Source: RPRB01 sp035519675 (lineage in GTDB: Bacteria > Myxococcota > Myxococcia > Myxococcales > Myxococcaceae). From it: DNA of 64,000 nucleotides. Made by a program: the position numbers and the translations under genes. The DNA lies in the NCBI GenBank assembly GCA_035519675.1, contig DATIWB010000100.1:1-64000 (forward strand), given 5' to 3'. Shown piece by piece: positions 1-8,799 of the stretch. The notes beneath the pieces were generated by a model, which saw only the letters and a program-made list of their open reading frames with translations, was not told the DNA's origin and did not search any database. Position 1 is the first letter of the stretch. Every line of letters begins with the position of its first letter.

Positions 1-414
1 GGCCTGCGCGTTCTCGGAGCGCTCTGGTGACTTCGTGCGAACCAGGCCGCCGCAGAGCTGCTGGCGGAAGTGGAACATCATCCCGAGCGGCGGTCGTCCG
101 AGTCGTCGATGGGCACGGATCCTGAGCGGGGGGGAAGCCCCCCGGGGGCGCAAGGGCGGGCGCCAAGGTGCAATAGCAACTTCAGCCGCTGCGAGTGCGA
201 GTTGGACTCGCGCAACTCCGCGATCCTTCGCCGGCCAGCCACTGCGAGTGCGCCGGAGCTTGCTATTGCATCTCGACGCGCGAGGGTGGTCTCCCCGGGG
301 AGGCGCGTTGGCAAGCCACCTCTCGATGGCCACTCGGCGGGAGTGCGCGGGATCGCCAGGCCGGACCAGAGGAGCATGGCGCTGGGCCTCGTCGTCTGGC
401 GTCCCCTTCGCATC
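1..414. other. Gene-free stretch at window start with an inverted repeat
   Basis: No reading frame here looks like a protein; all frames are arginine- and proline-rich in the way typical of non-coding high-GC frames. A perfect 11-bp inverted repeat, TGCAATAGCAA at 169-179 and its complement at 260-270, encloses about 80 bp. Inside are a hairpin GAGTTG-8 nt-CAACTC (199-218) and a short direct repeat CTGCGAGTGCG (189-199 and 242-252). It lies just downstream of a truncated monooxygenase, so it may be debris of a lost element, but no transposase or target duplication is visible. Confidence 0.4.
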
Positions 415-741
415 TCAAGCGGCGGACGCCATTCCTGGCGCCGGCTCGGCATCGAGCCGCTCCACGATCCGCTCCGCGACGTACCGCGCGTCACGCCCCA
501 CGCCGTGGATCATCGACGACGACATCGCGTACAGGAAGTGCAGCCCGACGAAGTACAGGCCCGGCGCCTCGGCCACCACGCCCCGGTGCTGGCGCGGATC
601 GCCCTGCTCGTCGAACACCGGGAGGTCCACCCAAGAGAAGCCCGGGTGGTATCCGGTGCACCAGACGACATTGGTCGCGTCGGGCACCGTGCCGTCCTCG
701 AGCACCGGCCGCCCGTCTTGCGCGCCCCGTATCCGCCCCAC
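415..741 (-). pseudogene. C-terminal remnant of a flavin-containing monooxygenase
   Basis: The 108 residues match the C-terminal end of CzcO/FMO-type FAD-dependent monooxygenases as I know the family: a DGRPVLEDG stretch, NVVWCTGYHP (the substrate and FAD-side motif), a GLYFVGLHFLYAMSS strand, and a closing GVGRDARYVAERI helix. Intact relatives have about 350-450 residues with a GxGxxG FAD site at the N-terminus, and that part is absent. The frame stays open upstream to about position 790 but soon loses family character and runs into the start of the next, divergent gene. I infer that a deletion or rearrangement removed the 5-prime three quarters. No ribosome binding site precedes the first GTG (741). 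Confidence 0.6.
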
Positions 742-811
742 CCGCGGGGAGCGTGCCTCAGTTCGGGTGCTCGCACCGAGCGCGCAGAATGCTAAAGCGT
801 CGGAAGCGGGC

Positions 812-1720
812 GTGAACGAGACGGCTCACAGACTGCGCACCGCCGCGCCCGCGCTGGCCCTGGTGCTCGTGGCGGTGCTCGGCCTCGGGTTTCAGCTGCA
901 ACTGCCTCGCGCCTTCCCCTCGGAGGCCGACTACCGGGGGGTGGCCGAGGCGCTGGCGGGCACCCGCGCCCGGGGTGACGTGGTGCTCCTTCACCCGTGG
1001 TGGACGGAGCGCGCCCGGCTGTTCCTCCCCGGCGACCTTCCCCTGGTCGGCTACCTCGGTGACACCGCCGACGACCTCCTCGAGCACCCGCGCATCTGGG
1101 TGCTGGCCAACGAACGGCTCCCGCGGACGCCCGACGCCGACTTCCGCCGGAACTTCTTGCCCGATCGGACCCCGCTCGCCGAACCGCGCCGGTTCGGACC
1201 ACTCACCCTCACCCCGTACCGAAACGGCCGAGCGCGCACGGTCGTGCTCGCCGCCGTGGATGCGCTCGACCGGCTCCAGGTGTCGGTCGACGGATCCGGG
1301 ACGCCCCCGCAACCTTGCCGCCGCTCCGGGGAGCGGGTGCTCTGCCCCTTCGATGCCCTGGTCGAGGTCGGCTGGCACGAGGTGCTGTACCAGCCGGTCC
1401 GCTGCCTGTTCCTCGTCCCGCCGAGCGGAGGGCGGACACTGTCGATCCGCCTCCCCGATGCGCCGGCCGCCGACGCGCTGCTGCTCGAGGCGGGCATCAC
1501 CTGGGAGCACGCCTGGCTCGCCGGCCGTGCCGACGTGCAGCTGCACCTCGACAGCCCGGCCGGCGCGCTCCACCTCCGTATCCCGGGGGCGCACGAGGGG
1601 TTCGTCCGCGGCGAGTCGCCCTCCTCCGCACCCGGGCCCTGGACGCTCCGGGTCACGACGTCCAGTCCACAGGATCGTCAAGTCTGCGTCCGGCTGCGGG
1701 CCCTGGGGCCCCCGCCGTGA
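812..1720 (+). CDS. Hypothetical membrane-anchored protein paired with a PMT-family glycosyltransferase
   Basis: I do not recognise a named family. The 302-residue product has a short charged N-terminus, one hydrophobic segment (about residues 10-30, ALALVLVAVLGLGFQLQ) and a long soluble, probably periplasmic remainder. The early part (GDVVLLHPWWTERARLFLPG) resembles the tail segment that follows the membrane domain in some PMT/ArnT-like glycosyltransferases. I chose GTG 812 because it lies just before the signal anchor and is preceded by GGAAG at 802-806; the longer open frame upstream crosses non-coding sequence. Its stop overlaps the start of the glycosyltransferase gene by 4 bp (GTGA), implying translational coupling and a shared role in membrane glycosylation. 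Confidence 0.6.
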   Translation: MNETAHRLRTAAPALALVLVAVLGLGFQLQLPRAFPSEADYRGVAEALAGTRARGDVVLLHPWWTERARLFLPGDLPLVGYLGDTADDLLEHPRIWVLANERLPRTPDADFRRNFLPDRTPLAEPRRFGPLTLTPYRNGRARTVVLAAVDALDRLQVSVDGSGTPPQPCRRSGERVLCPFDALVEVGWHEVLYQPVRCLFLVPPSGGRTLSIRLPDAPAADALLLEAGITWEHAWLAGRADVQLHLDSPAGALHLRIPGAHEGFVRGESPSSAPGPWTLRVTTSSPQDRQVCVRLRALGPPP

Positions 1721-3534
1721 TCCGCGCGCCCTCCCAGACGGACCGGCGAATCGCGCTCGGGCTTGGGCTGCTGACCTTCGTGGTGCTCTGGGCCACCGAG
1801 CGCCCGGTGGGCTTCGTCCGTGACGAGAGCGTCTACTTTGCCGCGGCCGAGCAGTTCGCGCGCTGGTGGGCGCTTCTCTTCCACCGGCCGGCCACGGCGC
1901 TGAGCGACAGCGTCATCACCCAGGCGTTCGACTTCAACCACGAGCACCCGATGCTCATGAAGTCGCTGTTCGGGTGGTCGTACACGCTCTTCCACTCGGT
2001 GCTCGGATGGGTCAGACCCGCGGCCGGCTTTCGCCTCCCCGCGTTCGCCGTCGCCGCGCTCATCCCGGCGCTGGCCCACCTCTGGGGCTCCGCGCTGTGG
2101 GGCCGCCGGGCCGGGCTGTTCGCCGCGCTGTGCTTCTTCGTGGTCCCTCGCCACTTCTTCCATGCCCACCTCGCCTGCTTCGACATGCCGGTGGCCGCGA
2201 TGTGGCTCCTGGTCGTGTACCTCTTCTGGCGGGCGCAGGAGGACGTGCGGCTCGCGCCCTGGAGCGGCCTCGCCTTCGGTCTGGCCCTCGCCACCAAGCA
2301 CAACGCCTTCTTCCTGCCGGTGGTGCTGGCACCTTTCGGCGTGCTCGCCGCGTGGCGCGCCGCCGGTGAGGAGGGCCGCCGGGTGCTGGTACGGATGGGC
2401 CAGGCGGCCGTGGCCTTCATCGCCTACCTCGCGCTGCTCCTGGCGGTGCTGGGGCGGGTCGGCCTGGTGCGGTCGTGGCAGCTGCTTTCCCCGCAGACGT
2501 TCGGAGTGCTGGCGCTGGTGGTCGCCCTGACGGCGCTGGCAGTGCAGCTGCGCCAGCGCGACACGGCGGCGTTCGTCCGGCTCGCGCCGCTGGTGGCGAT
2601 GGGGCTCATCGGCCCCGTCGTCTTCTACGTGCACTGGCCATACCTCTGGTACCACCCGGTGGACCGGCTGGCCTGGTACTTCGACTTCCACGCCACCCAC
2701 GTCCACTACGCCTGGACCTACCTCGGCGAGGTGCTCCGCGCTCCTCCGTTCCCCCTGCCGTACGTCTTCGTCGTCACCGCGCTCACCCTGCCGGTCTCGC
2801 TTCTGCTCCCGATGGGCGTGGGCCTGCTGCGCGCCGGGGCACGGACGCTCGGCGACGTGGTGCCGGCGCTCGGGCGACGCTTCGGCCGCGGCGGCGAGAC
2901 GGAGTGGCTGCTGGGGGTGAACGCGCTCTTCTCCATCCTCCTCATCAGCCTCCCCGACGTGCCGCACTTCGGCGGGGTGAAGCACTGGCTGCCGTCCATG
3001 CCGTTCCTCGCGCTGCTCGCCGGCCGGGAGTTCGACCGCGCAGCGGCCAGGCTGAGCTCCGCGCTCCCGCCGCGACGCGCCATGAGCGCGAGCGTGGCTC
3101 TCGGAGCAGTGGTGTTGCTGCCCGCGCTCACGCTCACTGTCCATGTGCACCCTTACGGCACGTCCGCATACGGGGAGCTGGCAGGCGGCATCCCCGGCGC
3201 GGCCAGCCTCGGGCTCCAGCGTCAGTACTGGAGCAACAATGTCACCGGCGTCCTGCCGTGGATGGACGCCAACGCCCCGCAGGGTGGGCGTGTATGGCTG
3301 CACGAGGTGAATGGACTTTCCTTCCGGGACTACCAGCGCAATGACATGCTGAGGAAGGACGTCACACCCGTGGGCGGCCCCGAGGATGCGGACCTCGCCG
3401 CCGTCCAGTACCACCAGGAGTTCCGCGAGCAGGAGGTCTTGGTCTGGCAGGCCTTCGGGACGCAGGTTCCCGCCACGGGCCTGTACCTCGACGAGACGCC
3501 GCAGGTGATCGTCTACCGGCGCCCCGCGCGCTAG
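1717..3534 (+). CDS. PMT/GT39-type membrane glycosyltransferase
   Basis: The 605-residue polytopic protein belongs to the glycosyltransferase 39 (ArnT/PMT-like) superfamily. These enzymes move a sugar from a polyprenyl-phosphate carrier to lipid or protein on the periplasmic side. After the first membrane helix comes an acidic pair at D36-E37 (in RDESVYFAAAEQF), the position of the catalytic aspartate in the first loop of this family, followed by NHEHPMLMKSLFGW, like the HPP motif of the second loop. About ten further hydrophobic segments follow, then a soluble C-terminal part. Start GTG 1717 gives a 4-bp overlap with the upstream gene. Substrate is not deducible. Confidence 0.75.
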   Translation: MIRAPSQTDRRIALGLGLLTFVVLWATERPVGFVRDESVYFAAAEQFARWWALLFHRPATALSDSVITQAFDFNHEHPMLMKSLFGWSYTLFHSVLGWVRPAAGFRLPAFAVAALIPALAHLWGSALWGRRAGLFAALCFFVVPRHFFHAHLACFDMPVAAMWLLVVYLFWRAQEDVRLAPWSGLAFGLALATKHNAFFLPVVLAPFGVLAAWRAAGEEGRRVLVRMGQAAVAFIAYLALLLAVLGRVGLVRSWQLLSPQTFGVLALVVALTALAVQLRQRDTAAFVRLAPLVAMGLIGPVVFYVHWPYLWYHPVDRLAWYFDFHATHVHYAWTYLGEVLRAPPFPLPYVFVVTALTLPVSLLLPMGVGLLRAGARTLGDVVPALGRRFGRGGETEWLLGVNALFSILLISLPDVPHFGGVKHWLPSMPFLALLAGREFDRAAARLSSALPPRRAMSASVALGAVVLLPALTLTVHVHPYGTSAYGELAGGIPGAASLGLQRQYWSNNVTGVLPWMDANAPQGGRVWLHEVNGLSFRDYQRNDMLRKDVTPVGGPEDADLAAVQYHQEFREQEVLVWQAFGTQVPATGLYLDETPQVIVYRRPAR

Positions 3535-3562
3535 GCGACCCCTCGCGGGAAAGGGGAGAGCC

Positions 3563-4072
3563 GTGAACAGTCGTCAGGTCGTGGCCGGGGTGGCGCTGGC
3601 GCTGCTCGCCGGATGTACCCGTAACAATGCGCCGACGCAGCGGGTGGAGCTCCGGCGGATCTCCGGGGACACCGTGCAGCTCGTCCCCGGCGAAGGGCAG
3701 CTGCCGTACTGCCTGGTGTTCACCCACTCGGAGAAGGGCGTGGTGCGCCAGCTCACGATGAGCAAGAACAACGTCTCGGTGAAGTGTGGGCCCGGCGAGC
3801 CGGTGCTGGGCCAGGCGTACCGGATCCCGGTCGAGGAAGGTCCGGTGAAGATCCACGTCTTCTTCTCCGACCAGCGGCTGGAGGCGGCCAGCGTGGCCAA
3901 CCAGCTCAACGACATGGCGAACCCGAGCTTCAACCCCATCGACTTCCGGCTCCCGGGCAAGGTGGTGGTGGAGACGATCGACTTCGTCCCCAGCCAGAGC
4001 AACGAGCCGGTGCCGGGGCAGCTGGTGCCGCGCCCGTCGGCGCCGGCGGCGACGAATCGCCCCGGGGGCTGA
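3563..4072 (+). CDS. Putative lipoprotein of unknown function
   Basis: The 169-residue product begins with a lipoprotein signal peptide: a short positive N-terminus, hydrophobic core and lipobox LLAGC with the lipidated cysteine at residue 18. The mature part is hydrophilic with a beta-rich pattern and ends in a Pro/Ala-rich tail. GTG 3563 follows a purine-rich GGAAAGGGGAGAG stretch (3548-3560). I recognise no domain. It follows the glycosyltransferase by 28 bp and may be cotranscribed; the next gene is convergent, only 14 bp away. Confidence 0.7.
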   Translation: MNSRQVVAGVALALLAGCTRNNAPTQRVELRRISGDTVQLVPGEGQLPYCLVFTHSEKGVVRQLTMSKNNVSVKCGPGEPVLGQAYRIPVEEGPVKIHVFFSDQRLEAASVANQLNDMANPSFNPIDFRLPGKVVVETIDFVPSQSNEPVPGQLVPRPSAPAATNRPGG

Positions 4073-4086
4073 GCAACCGCCCTCTT

Positions 4087-5277
4087 TCAGAGCGCCGCGC
4101 GGGCGATGTCGAGCAGGTCGGCCTCGGTGGTCGGCCGGGGATTCCCCTGGTGTGAGGCGTCGCGGAAGGCGAGCGCGGCGATGCGCTCCAGGTCCGCCGC
4201 CTTCACTCCCGCATCGGACAGCCGCGTCGGCAGGCCCACCTCGGCCACCAGCGCGCGCACGCGGTCGATGGCCAGTCCGGCGAGCACCTCCTCCGACGCG
4301 CCGGAGGGCTCTCCCATCGCCACCGCCACCCGCGCGAGCCGGGCGCGCGCCGCGCTCCGGTTGAAGGCCATCACCGACGGGAGCACCACCGCGTTGGCCA
4401 GTCCGTGGTGGAGGCCGGTGATCGGAGTGAGCGCGTGGGCCAGCGCGTGCGCATTGCCGAGTCCCTTCTGGAACGCCATCGCCCCTTCCATCGCGGCGAC
4501 CATCATGTCCAGACGCGCTTGCGGGTGGGTGGGCTCCTGCATCACCACCGGGAGGGCGCGCGCCACCCGGGTGATGCCATCGATGGCGACCGCGTCGGCG
4601 AGGGGGTGGAAGCCGTTGCTCAGGTACGCCTCCAGGCAATGGGTGAAGGCGTCCAGGCCGGTGGCCGCGGTGGCGCGGGGCGGAAGGCCGTAGGTCAGCT
4701 CCGGATCGCACAGGGCGGCACGGGGCAGGAGCGCCGGGGCGAAGATGACGGTCTTGCGCCCGGTGTCCTGGAGGAAGGCCACCCCGCTGCGGCTCACCTC
4801 GCTTCCGGTTCCGGCGGTGGTCGGAATGGCGATGAGCGGCGGGAGCGGATGGGTGACGAAGCGATCTCCACCGGTCGCGTCGTCGTACTGGCTGAGTGGC
4901 GGTGAGTGGCTGGTGAGCAGCTGCACCAGCTTGGCCGCGTCCAGGGGGCTCCCGCCGCCGAGGGCGATGATCCCGTCGCAGCCGGCCGCCCGGTACGCCT
5001 CGAGGCCGGCGAACACGTCGCGCTCCGTCGGATCGGGCGTCACCCGATCGAAGAGGACGTGGACGATGCCCGCCTCCCCAAGCACCGCCATCACCCGGTC
5101 GGCGAGCCCGGCCTTCACCACCCCGGCGTCGGTGACCAGCAGCGGGCGCTGCAGCTCCAGCCGGCGGACCTCGTCCGGCAGCCGTTTCAGCGCGCCCGGC
5201 CCGAGCACGACCCGCGTGGGCCAGGAGAGCACGGTGATGCGGGGCGTCGCCGGCAGGTCGAAGAAGGGGTTGTCCAT
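4087..5277 (-). CDS. Iron-containing alcohol dehydrogenase
   Basis: This 396-residue protein is a group III (Fe-type) alcohol dehydrogenase, oxidising or reducing alcohols with NAD(P). Visible family features are the nucleotide-binding GGGSPLDAAKL, the PTTAGTGSEVSR segment, and the metal ligands in GLDAFTHCLEAY (Asp and His), NAHALAHAL (His) and GLHHGLANAV (His). Length is normal. It is the last gene of a three-gene minus-strand operon, 3 bp after the glutamine-synthetase-like gene. There it may reduce or oxidise the aldehyde made during amine breakdown, for example as a 4-hydroxybutyrate-type dehydrogenase; the substrate is inference. Confidence 0.88.
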   Translation of the reverse strand: MDNPFFDLPATPRITVLSWPTRVVLGPGALKRLPDEVRRLELQRPLLVTDAGVVKAGLADRVMAVLGEAGIVHVLFDRVTPDPTERDVFAGLEAYRAAGCDGIIALGGGSPLDAAKLVQLLTSHSPPLSQYDDATGGDRFVTHPLPPLIAIPTTAGTGSEVSRSGVAFLQDTGRKTVIFAPALLPRAALCDPELTYGLPPRATAATGLDAFTHCLEAYLSNGFHPLADAVAIDGITRVARALPVVMQEPTHPQARLDMMVAAMEGAMAFQKGLGNAHALAHALTPITGLHHGLANAVVLPSVMAFNRSAARARLARVAVAMGEPSGASEEVLAGLAIDRVRALVAEVGLPTRLSDAGVKAADLERIAALAFRDASHQGNPRPTTEADLLDIARAAL

Positions 5278-5280
5278 GGG

Positions 5281-6702
5281 TCAGGCGAGCTCGAAGTAGC
5301 GCTCCAGCTCCCAGGTGGTGACGGCTCGCTCGTATTGCCGGACCTCCCAGGTGCGGGTGCGGAGGTAGTGATCGACGAACTCCTCGCCGAGGAGCTCGCG
5401 GGCGACGGTGCTCCGATCGAGCAGAGCGATGGCGTCGCGGAGGTTGCGGGGCAGCGGCGCGGCGTCGCTCCGGTAGGCATTGCCGGTCACCGGCTCCCCC
5501 GGCTCGACCGCGTGCTCGATGCCCCACAGCCCGGCGGCAAGCGAGGCGGCCATCCCCACGTAGGGGTTCATGTCCGCGCCGAGGAGCCGGAACTCGACCC
5601 GCATGCTCTTCGGATCGGCGCCGATGACCCGCAGCGCGCAGGTGCGGTTCTCCCGCCCCCAGGTCGCCGAGGTGGGGGCCCAGGTGTTCTCCACGCTGCG
5701 CTTGTAGCTGTTGATGGTGGGCCAGAAGAGCGCGGTCATCTCGGGCATCAGCTTCAGCTGGCCACCGAGGTAGTGCCGCAGGGTCCGGGACATCCGGCCG
5801 TCCGCCCGCGGGTCATGGAACGTGTTCCGTGCTCCATCGAGGCTCCACAGCGACTGGTGGACGTGTCCCGAGCACCCCGGCAGCCGGGCGCTCGGCTTGG
5901 ACATGAAGCAGGCGGTGAGCCCGTGACGGGCGCAGATCTCCTTCACCGCCGACTTGAAGAGCACCGACTTGTCCGCCGAGGGCTCGAGCACGTCGTAGCG
6001 AATCGCGGTCTCGTACACCCCGGGCCCGGTCTCGGTGTGGAAGCCCTCCACCTCCAGCCCGAAGGCATTGCAGCCGTCGAGCAGCGCGTGCACCAGGTCC
6101 GAGCTCTGCGAGGTGCGGAGCCACGAGTAGCCGAACATCCCGGGATCCAGCGGCTCGAGGTTCTGGAAGCCCTTGGCCCGGAGCGAGGCCGGCGTCTCCC
6201 TGAAGATGAAGAACTCGTACTCGCTCCCGAACTTGGGGAGGAACCCCAGCGCACGCGCCTTCCGGCCCACCCGCCGGAGCAGCGCCCGCGGACTGGGCCC
6301 GTAGTCCGATCCGTCGGGCATCACGAAGTCGAGGAGGAAGGCGGCGGTGGCGGGCTCCCAGGGGATCATCCGCGCGGTGGACAGATCGATGCGGGCCTGG
6401 AGGTCCGGATAGCCGGTATGCCACCCGGTGACCTGGGCGTTGTCGTAGAGCTCGTCGGCCAGGTCCCAGCCGAACACCACGTCGCAGAACCCGAGACCGG
6501 CGCGGGCGGCCGAGGCGAACTTGTCCAGACTGACGTACTTGCCCCGCAGCACCCCGTCGAGGTCGACGCCGGCGATCTTCACCTGGGTGGCACCCTTCTC
6601 CTCCAGCCAGCGGAGCACCGGCTCCACAGGATCTCCCTTGCCCCGGACCTGCTTCGGGGACGGAGCGGCGGGTCGGGTGACACGGGCGCCAGCGCGGGGC
6701 AT
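5281..6702 (-). CDS. Glutamine-synthetase-family ligase (gamma-glutamylamine type)
   Basis: A 473-residue glutamine synthetase fold protein. The N-terminal beta-grasp region carries VKIAGVDLDGVLRGK, and the catalytic domain shows GSEYEFFIF (metal-binding Glu), the GCSGHVHQSLW loop, and SYKRSVENTWAP with the phosphate-binding arginine region RVEFRLLGAD. The Tyr-adenylylation loop of housekeeping GlnA is not evident, and the divergent N-terminus fits PuuA or GlnA4-like enzymes that attach glutamate to putrescine or ethanolamine. The neighbouring aldehyde and alcohol dehydrogenases support amine catabolism rather than ammonia assimilation. It starts 4 bp after the aldehyde dehydrogenase stop, so the genes are cotranscribed. 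Confidence 0.85.
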   Translation of the reverse strand: MPRAGARVTRPAAPSPKQVRGKGDPVEPVLRWLEEKGATQVKIAGVDLDGVLRGKYVSLDKFASAARAGLGFCDVVFGWDLADELYDNAQVTGWHTGYPDLQARIDLSTARMIPWEPATAAFLLDFVMPDGSDYGPSPRALLRRVGRKARALGFLPKFGSEYEFFIFRETPASLRAKGFQNLEPLDPGMFGYSWLRTSQSSDLVHALLDGCNAFGLEVEGFHTETGPGVYETAIRYDVLEPSADKSVLFKSAVKEICARHGLTACFMSKPSARLPGCSGHVHQSLWSLDGARNTFHDPRADGRMSRTLRHYLGGQLKLMPEMTALFWPTINSYKRSVENTWAPTSATWGRENRTCALRVIGADPKSMRVEFRLLGADMNPYVGMAASLAAGLWGIEHAVEPGEPVTGNAYRSDAAPLPRNLRDAIALLDRSTVARELLGEEFVDHYLRTRTWEVRQYERAVTTWELERYFELA

Positions 6703-6706
6703 GTCG

Positions 6707-8194
6707 TCAGACCTCCGGGAGATGCGTCCAGACCGTCTTCAGCTGGGTGTAGTTCTCCAGCGCGTGCGCGGACAGGTCGCGGCCCCAGCCGGACTCCTTG
6801 TATCCGCCGAAGGGCGCCGCGTCGTCGAACTCGTTGAAGCAGTTGATCCACACCACGCCGGCCTGAACCTTCTTCGCCAGCGCGTGCGCGCGGGCCACGT
6901 CGCGGGTCCAGATGCTCGCCGCCAGCCCGTAGCTCGTCCCGTTGGCCATCCGCAGCGCCTGGGCCTCGTCGTCGAAGCGCATCACCGACAGGACCGGGCC
7001 AAAGATCTCCTCCTGGGCGATGCGCATGTGCGGTTGCACGTCGGTGAAGACCGTGGGCTTGAGGAAGTTGCCCCGCGCCTTGACCCCCTCGCGGTCCCGC
7101 TCGCCGCCGCAGGCCACGGTCGCACCCTCGCTCCGCCCCGACTCGATGTATCCGAGGATGGTCTCCAGCTGGTGGGTGCTCACCTGCGCTCCCATCTCGG
7201 TCCGGGAATCGAGCGGATCGCCGACCACCATCTGCCGCGCCCGGCTGACCAGCCTCTCCACGAAGGCGTCGTGCGCCCGGTCGTGCACCAGGACGCGGCT
7301 GCCGGCGTTGCAGACCTCGCCCTTGTTCCCGAAGATGCCCCAGAAGCAGGCCTCCACGGCCCGGCCCATGTCGGCGTCGGCGAAGACGACCTGGGGGCTC
7401 TTTCCGCCCAGCTCCAGGGTGAGCTTCTTGAGGTTTGAATCCGCCGAGGCGTGGAGGAGCCGCCGCGCGGTCCGGATCGAGCCGGTGAAGGCGATCTTGT
7501 CCACGCCCGGGTGCCGGGCCAGCGCCTCTCCGGTGGGGGCACCGTAGCCCGGGAGCACGTTGAGCACCCCCGGCGGGAAGCCCACCTCGCGCGCCAGCTC
7601 CCCGAGCTTCATCGCGGTGAGCGGGGTCAGCTCGCTCGGCTTGAGGATGACGGTGCAGCCGGTGGCCAGCGCCGGCCCGAGCTTCCAGCAGGCGAGGCAG
7701 GTCGGATAGTTCCAGGGGACGATCGCCGCGACGACGCCCACCGGCTCGCGGAGCACGTAGGTGAGGAAGCTTCCGTCGACCGGGAGCACCTCGCCGGCGA
7801 GCTTGTTGGACCACTCGGAGGCGTAGGCGAGCGTGGCGCTCCCCGGCGCGACGTCGCCGCGGATGGCCTCGCGGAAGGTCTTTCCGTTCTCCAGCGAGCC
7901 CACCAGGGCGAACTCCTCGCGTCGTTCCCAGAGCGCGTCGGCCAGCTTGCGCACCAGCTTCCCGCGGGCGCTGGGGTTCATCCTCGACCACGGCCCGGAG
8001 TCGAAGGCGGCTCGGGCGGCATGGACGGCCTTGTCCACGTCGGACACCCCGGCCGCCGGGGCGTGGAAGAACGTCTCCCCGGTGGCCGGGTTGACGATGG
8101 GGATGGTGCCTCCCTCCGCGGGGGCGACGGACTCGCCGTCGACGAGGAGCTTCGGCTCGGGGAGCCGGGGCGTCATGCTGCGTGCATCGGACAT
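6707..8194 (-). CDS. NAD(P)-dependent aldehyde dehydrogenase (PuuC-like role)
   Basis: The 495-residue protein is a complete aldehyde dehydrogenase. Key motifs are VPWNYPTCLACWKLGPALA (cofactor entry), FTGSIRTAR, the general-base glutamate in LELGGKSP, the catalytic cysteine in NKGEVCNAGSRV, and EEIFGPVLSVMRF. Much longer upstream frames exist, but they run antisense to the next gene; I chose ATG 8194, which starts MSDARSMTPRLPEPK as in the family. It heads the operon with the ligase and the alcohol dehydrogenase. Together they would convert a gamma-glutamylated or free amino-aldehyde to the acid, but the exact substrate cannot be read from sequence. Confidence 0.87.
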   Translation of the reverse strand: MSDARSMTPRLPEPKLLVDGESVAPAEGGTIPIVNPATGETFFHAPAAGVSDVDKAVHAARAAFDSGPWSRMNPSARGKLVRKLADALWERREEFALVGSLENGKTFREAIRGDVAPGSATLAYASEWSNKLAGEVLPVDGSFLTYVLREPVGVVAAIVPWNYPTCLACWKLGPALATGCTVILKPSELTPLTAMKLGELAREVGFPPGVLNVLPGYGAPTGEALARHPGVDKIAFTGSIRTARRLLHASADSNLKKLTLELGGKSPQVVFADADMGRAVEACFWGIFGNKGEVCNAGSRVLVHDRAHDAFVERLVSRARQMVVGDPLDSRTEMGAQVSTHQLETILGYIESGRSEGATVACGGERDREGVKARGNFLKPTVFTDVQPHMRIAQEEIFGPVLSVMRFDDEAQALRMANGTSYGLAASIWTRDVARAHALAKKVQAGVVWINCFNEFDDAAPFGGYKESGWGRDLSAHALENYTQLKTVWTHLPEV

Positions 8195-8341
8195 GGGGGA
8201 AAGGTCCCTCGCACCGGGCGACCAGCGCAAGCGCTCAGCGCGTGACGTGCAGGAAACAGGGCCGGTCGGGCTGGACGCCGGACCCGGGCCGTGGTCACGC
8301 TGGGGCCACCGTGCGTTCGCGGCTGGGAGGACAGGCAAGAC

Positions 8342-8797
8342 GTGAGCAAGCGCTGGGAGCGGATTCTCGACCAGAAGCCGGTGCCGCTGCAGCAGCACCT
8401 GCTCGACGAGGCGGCCCGACTGCTGCTCGGCGAGCTCGGGCGCTGGCCGCTGCCGGTGCAGGAGCTCGACGAGCGGACCGGCAGCGGGATGGCGCGCCTC
8501 CTCGGGCCAGAAGCGCCAGCCCCTTCGCCGGAGGCGTTTGCCGCGGCGCTCAGGCTGGTTCGCTGGGAGCTCGGCCGCGAGCACGAGGCCTACGACGACT
8601 ACATGCGGAACCGCCGGTACCTGGCCGCGGGCATCCCGGAGGGCGAGCGGCCCGCGCTGCTCCTCGTCTCGCGCTGGGTGCTGGAGCAGCTGCTCTCGCT
8701 CTCCGAGGCGACCGAGGGACGGGTGGACCGCCGCGCGCTGCTCGGGGTGGTCGAGCGGCTGGAGCGCGGTCTGGCCCGGGCCGGAGAGGCGGGCTGA
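8342..8797 (+). CDS. Small hypothetical protein upstream of a short-chain dehydrogenase
   Basis: The 151-residue product is alpha-helical and charged, with no signal peptide or membrane segment and no family I recognise. GTG 8342 is supported by GGGAGGA at 8326-8332, 9 bp upstream; the longer frame to 8291 lacks such a site. Only 2 bp separate its stop from the ATG of the short-chain dehydrogenase, so the two are almost certainly one transcript and may act together. Confidence 0.6.
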   Translation: MSKRWERILDQKPVPLQQHLLDEAARLLLGELGRWPLPVQELDERTGSGMARLLGPEAPAPSPEAFAAALRLVRWELGREHEAYDDYMRNRRYLAAGIPEGERPALLLVSRWVLEQLLSLSEATEGRVDRRALLGVVERLERGLARAGEAG

Positions 8798-8799
8798 GG

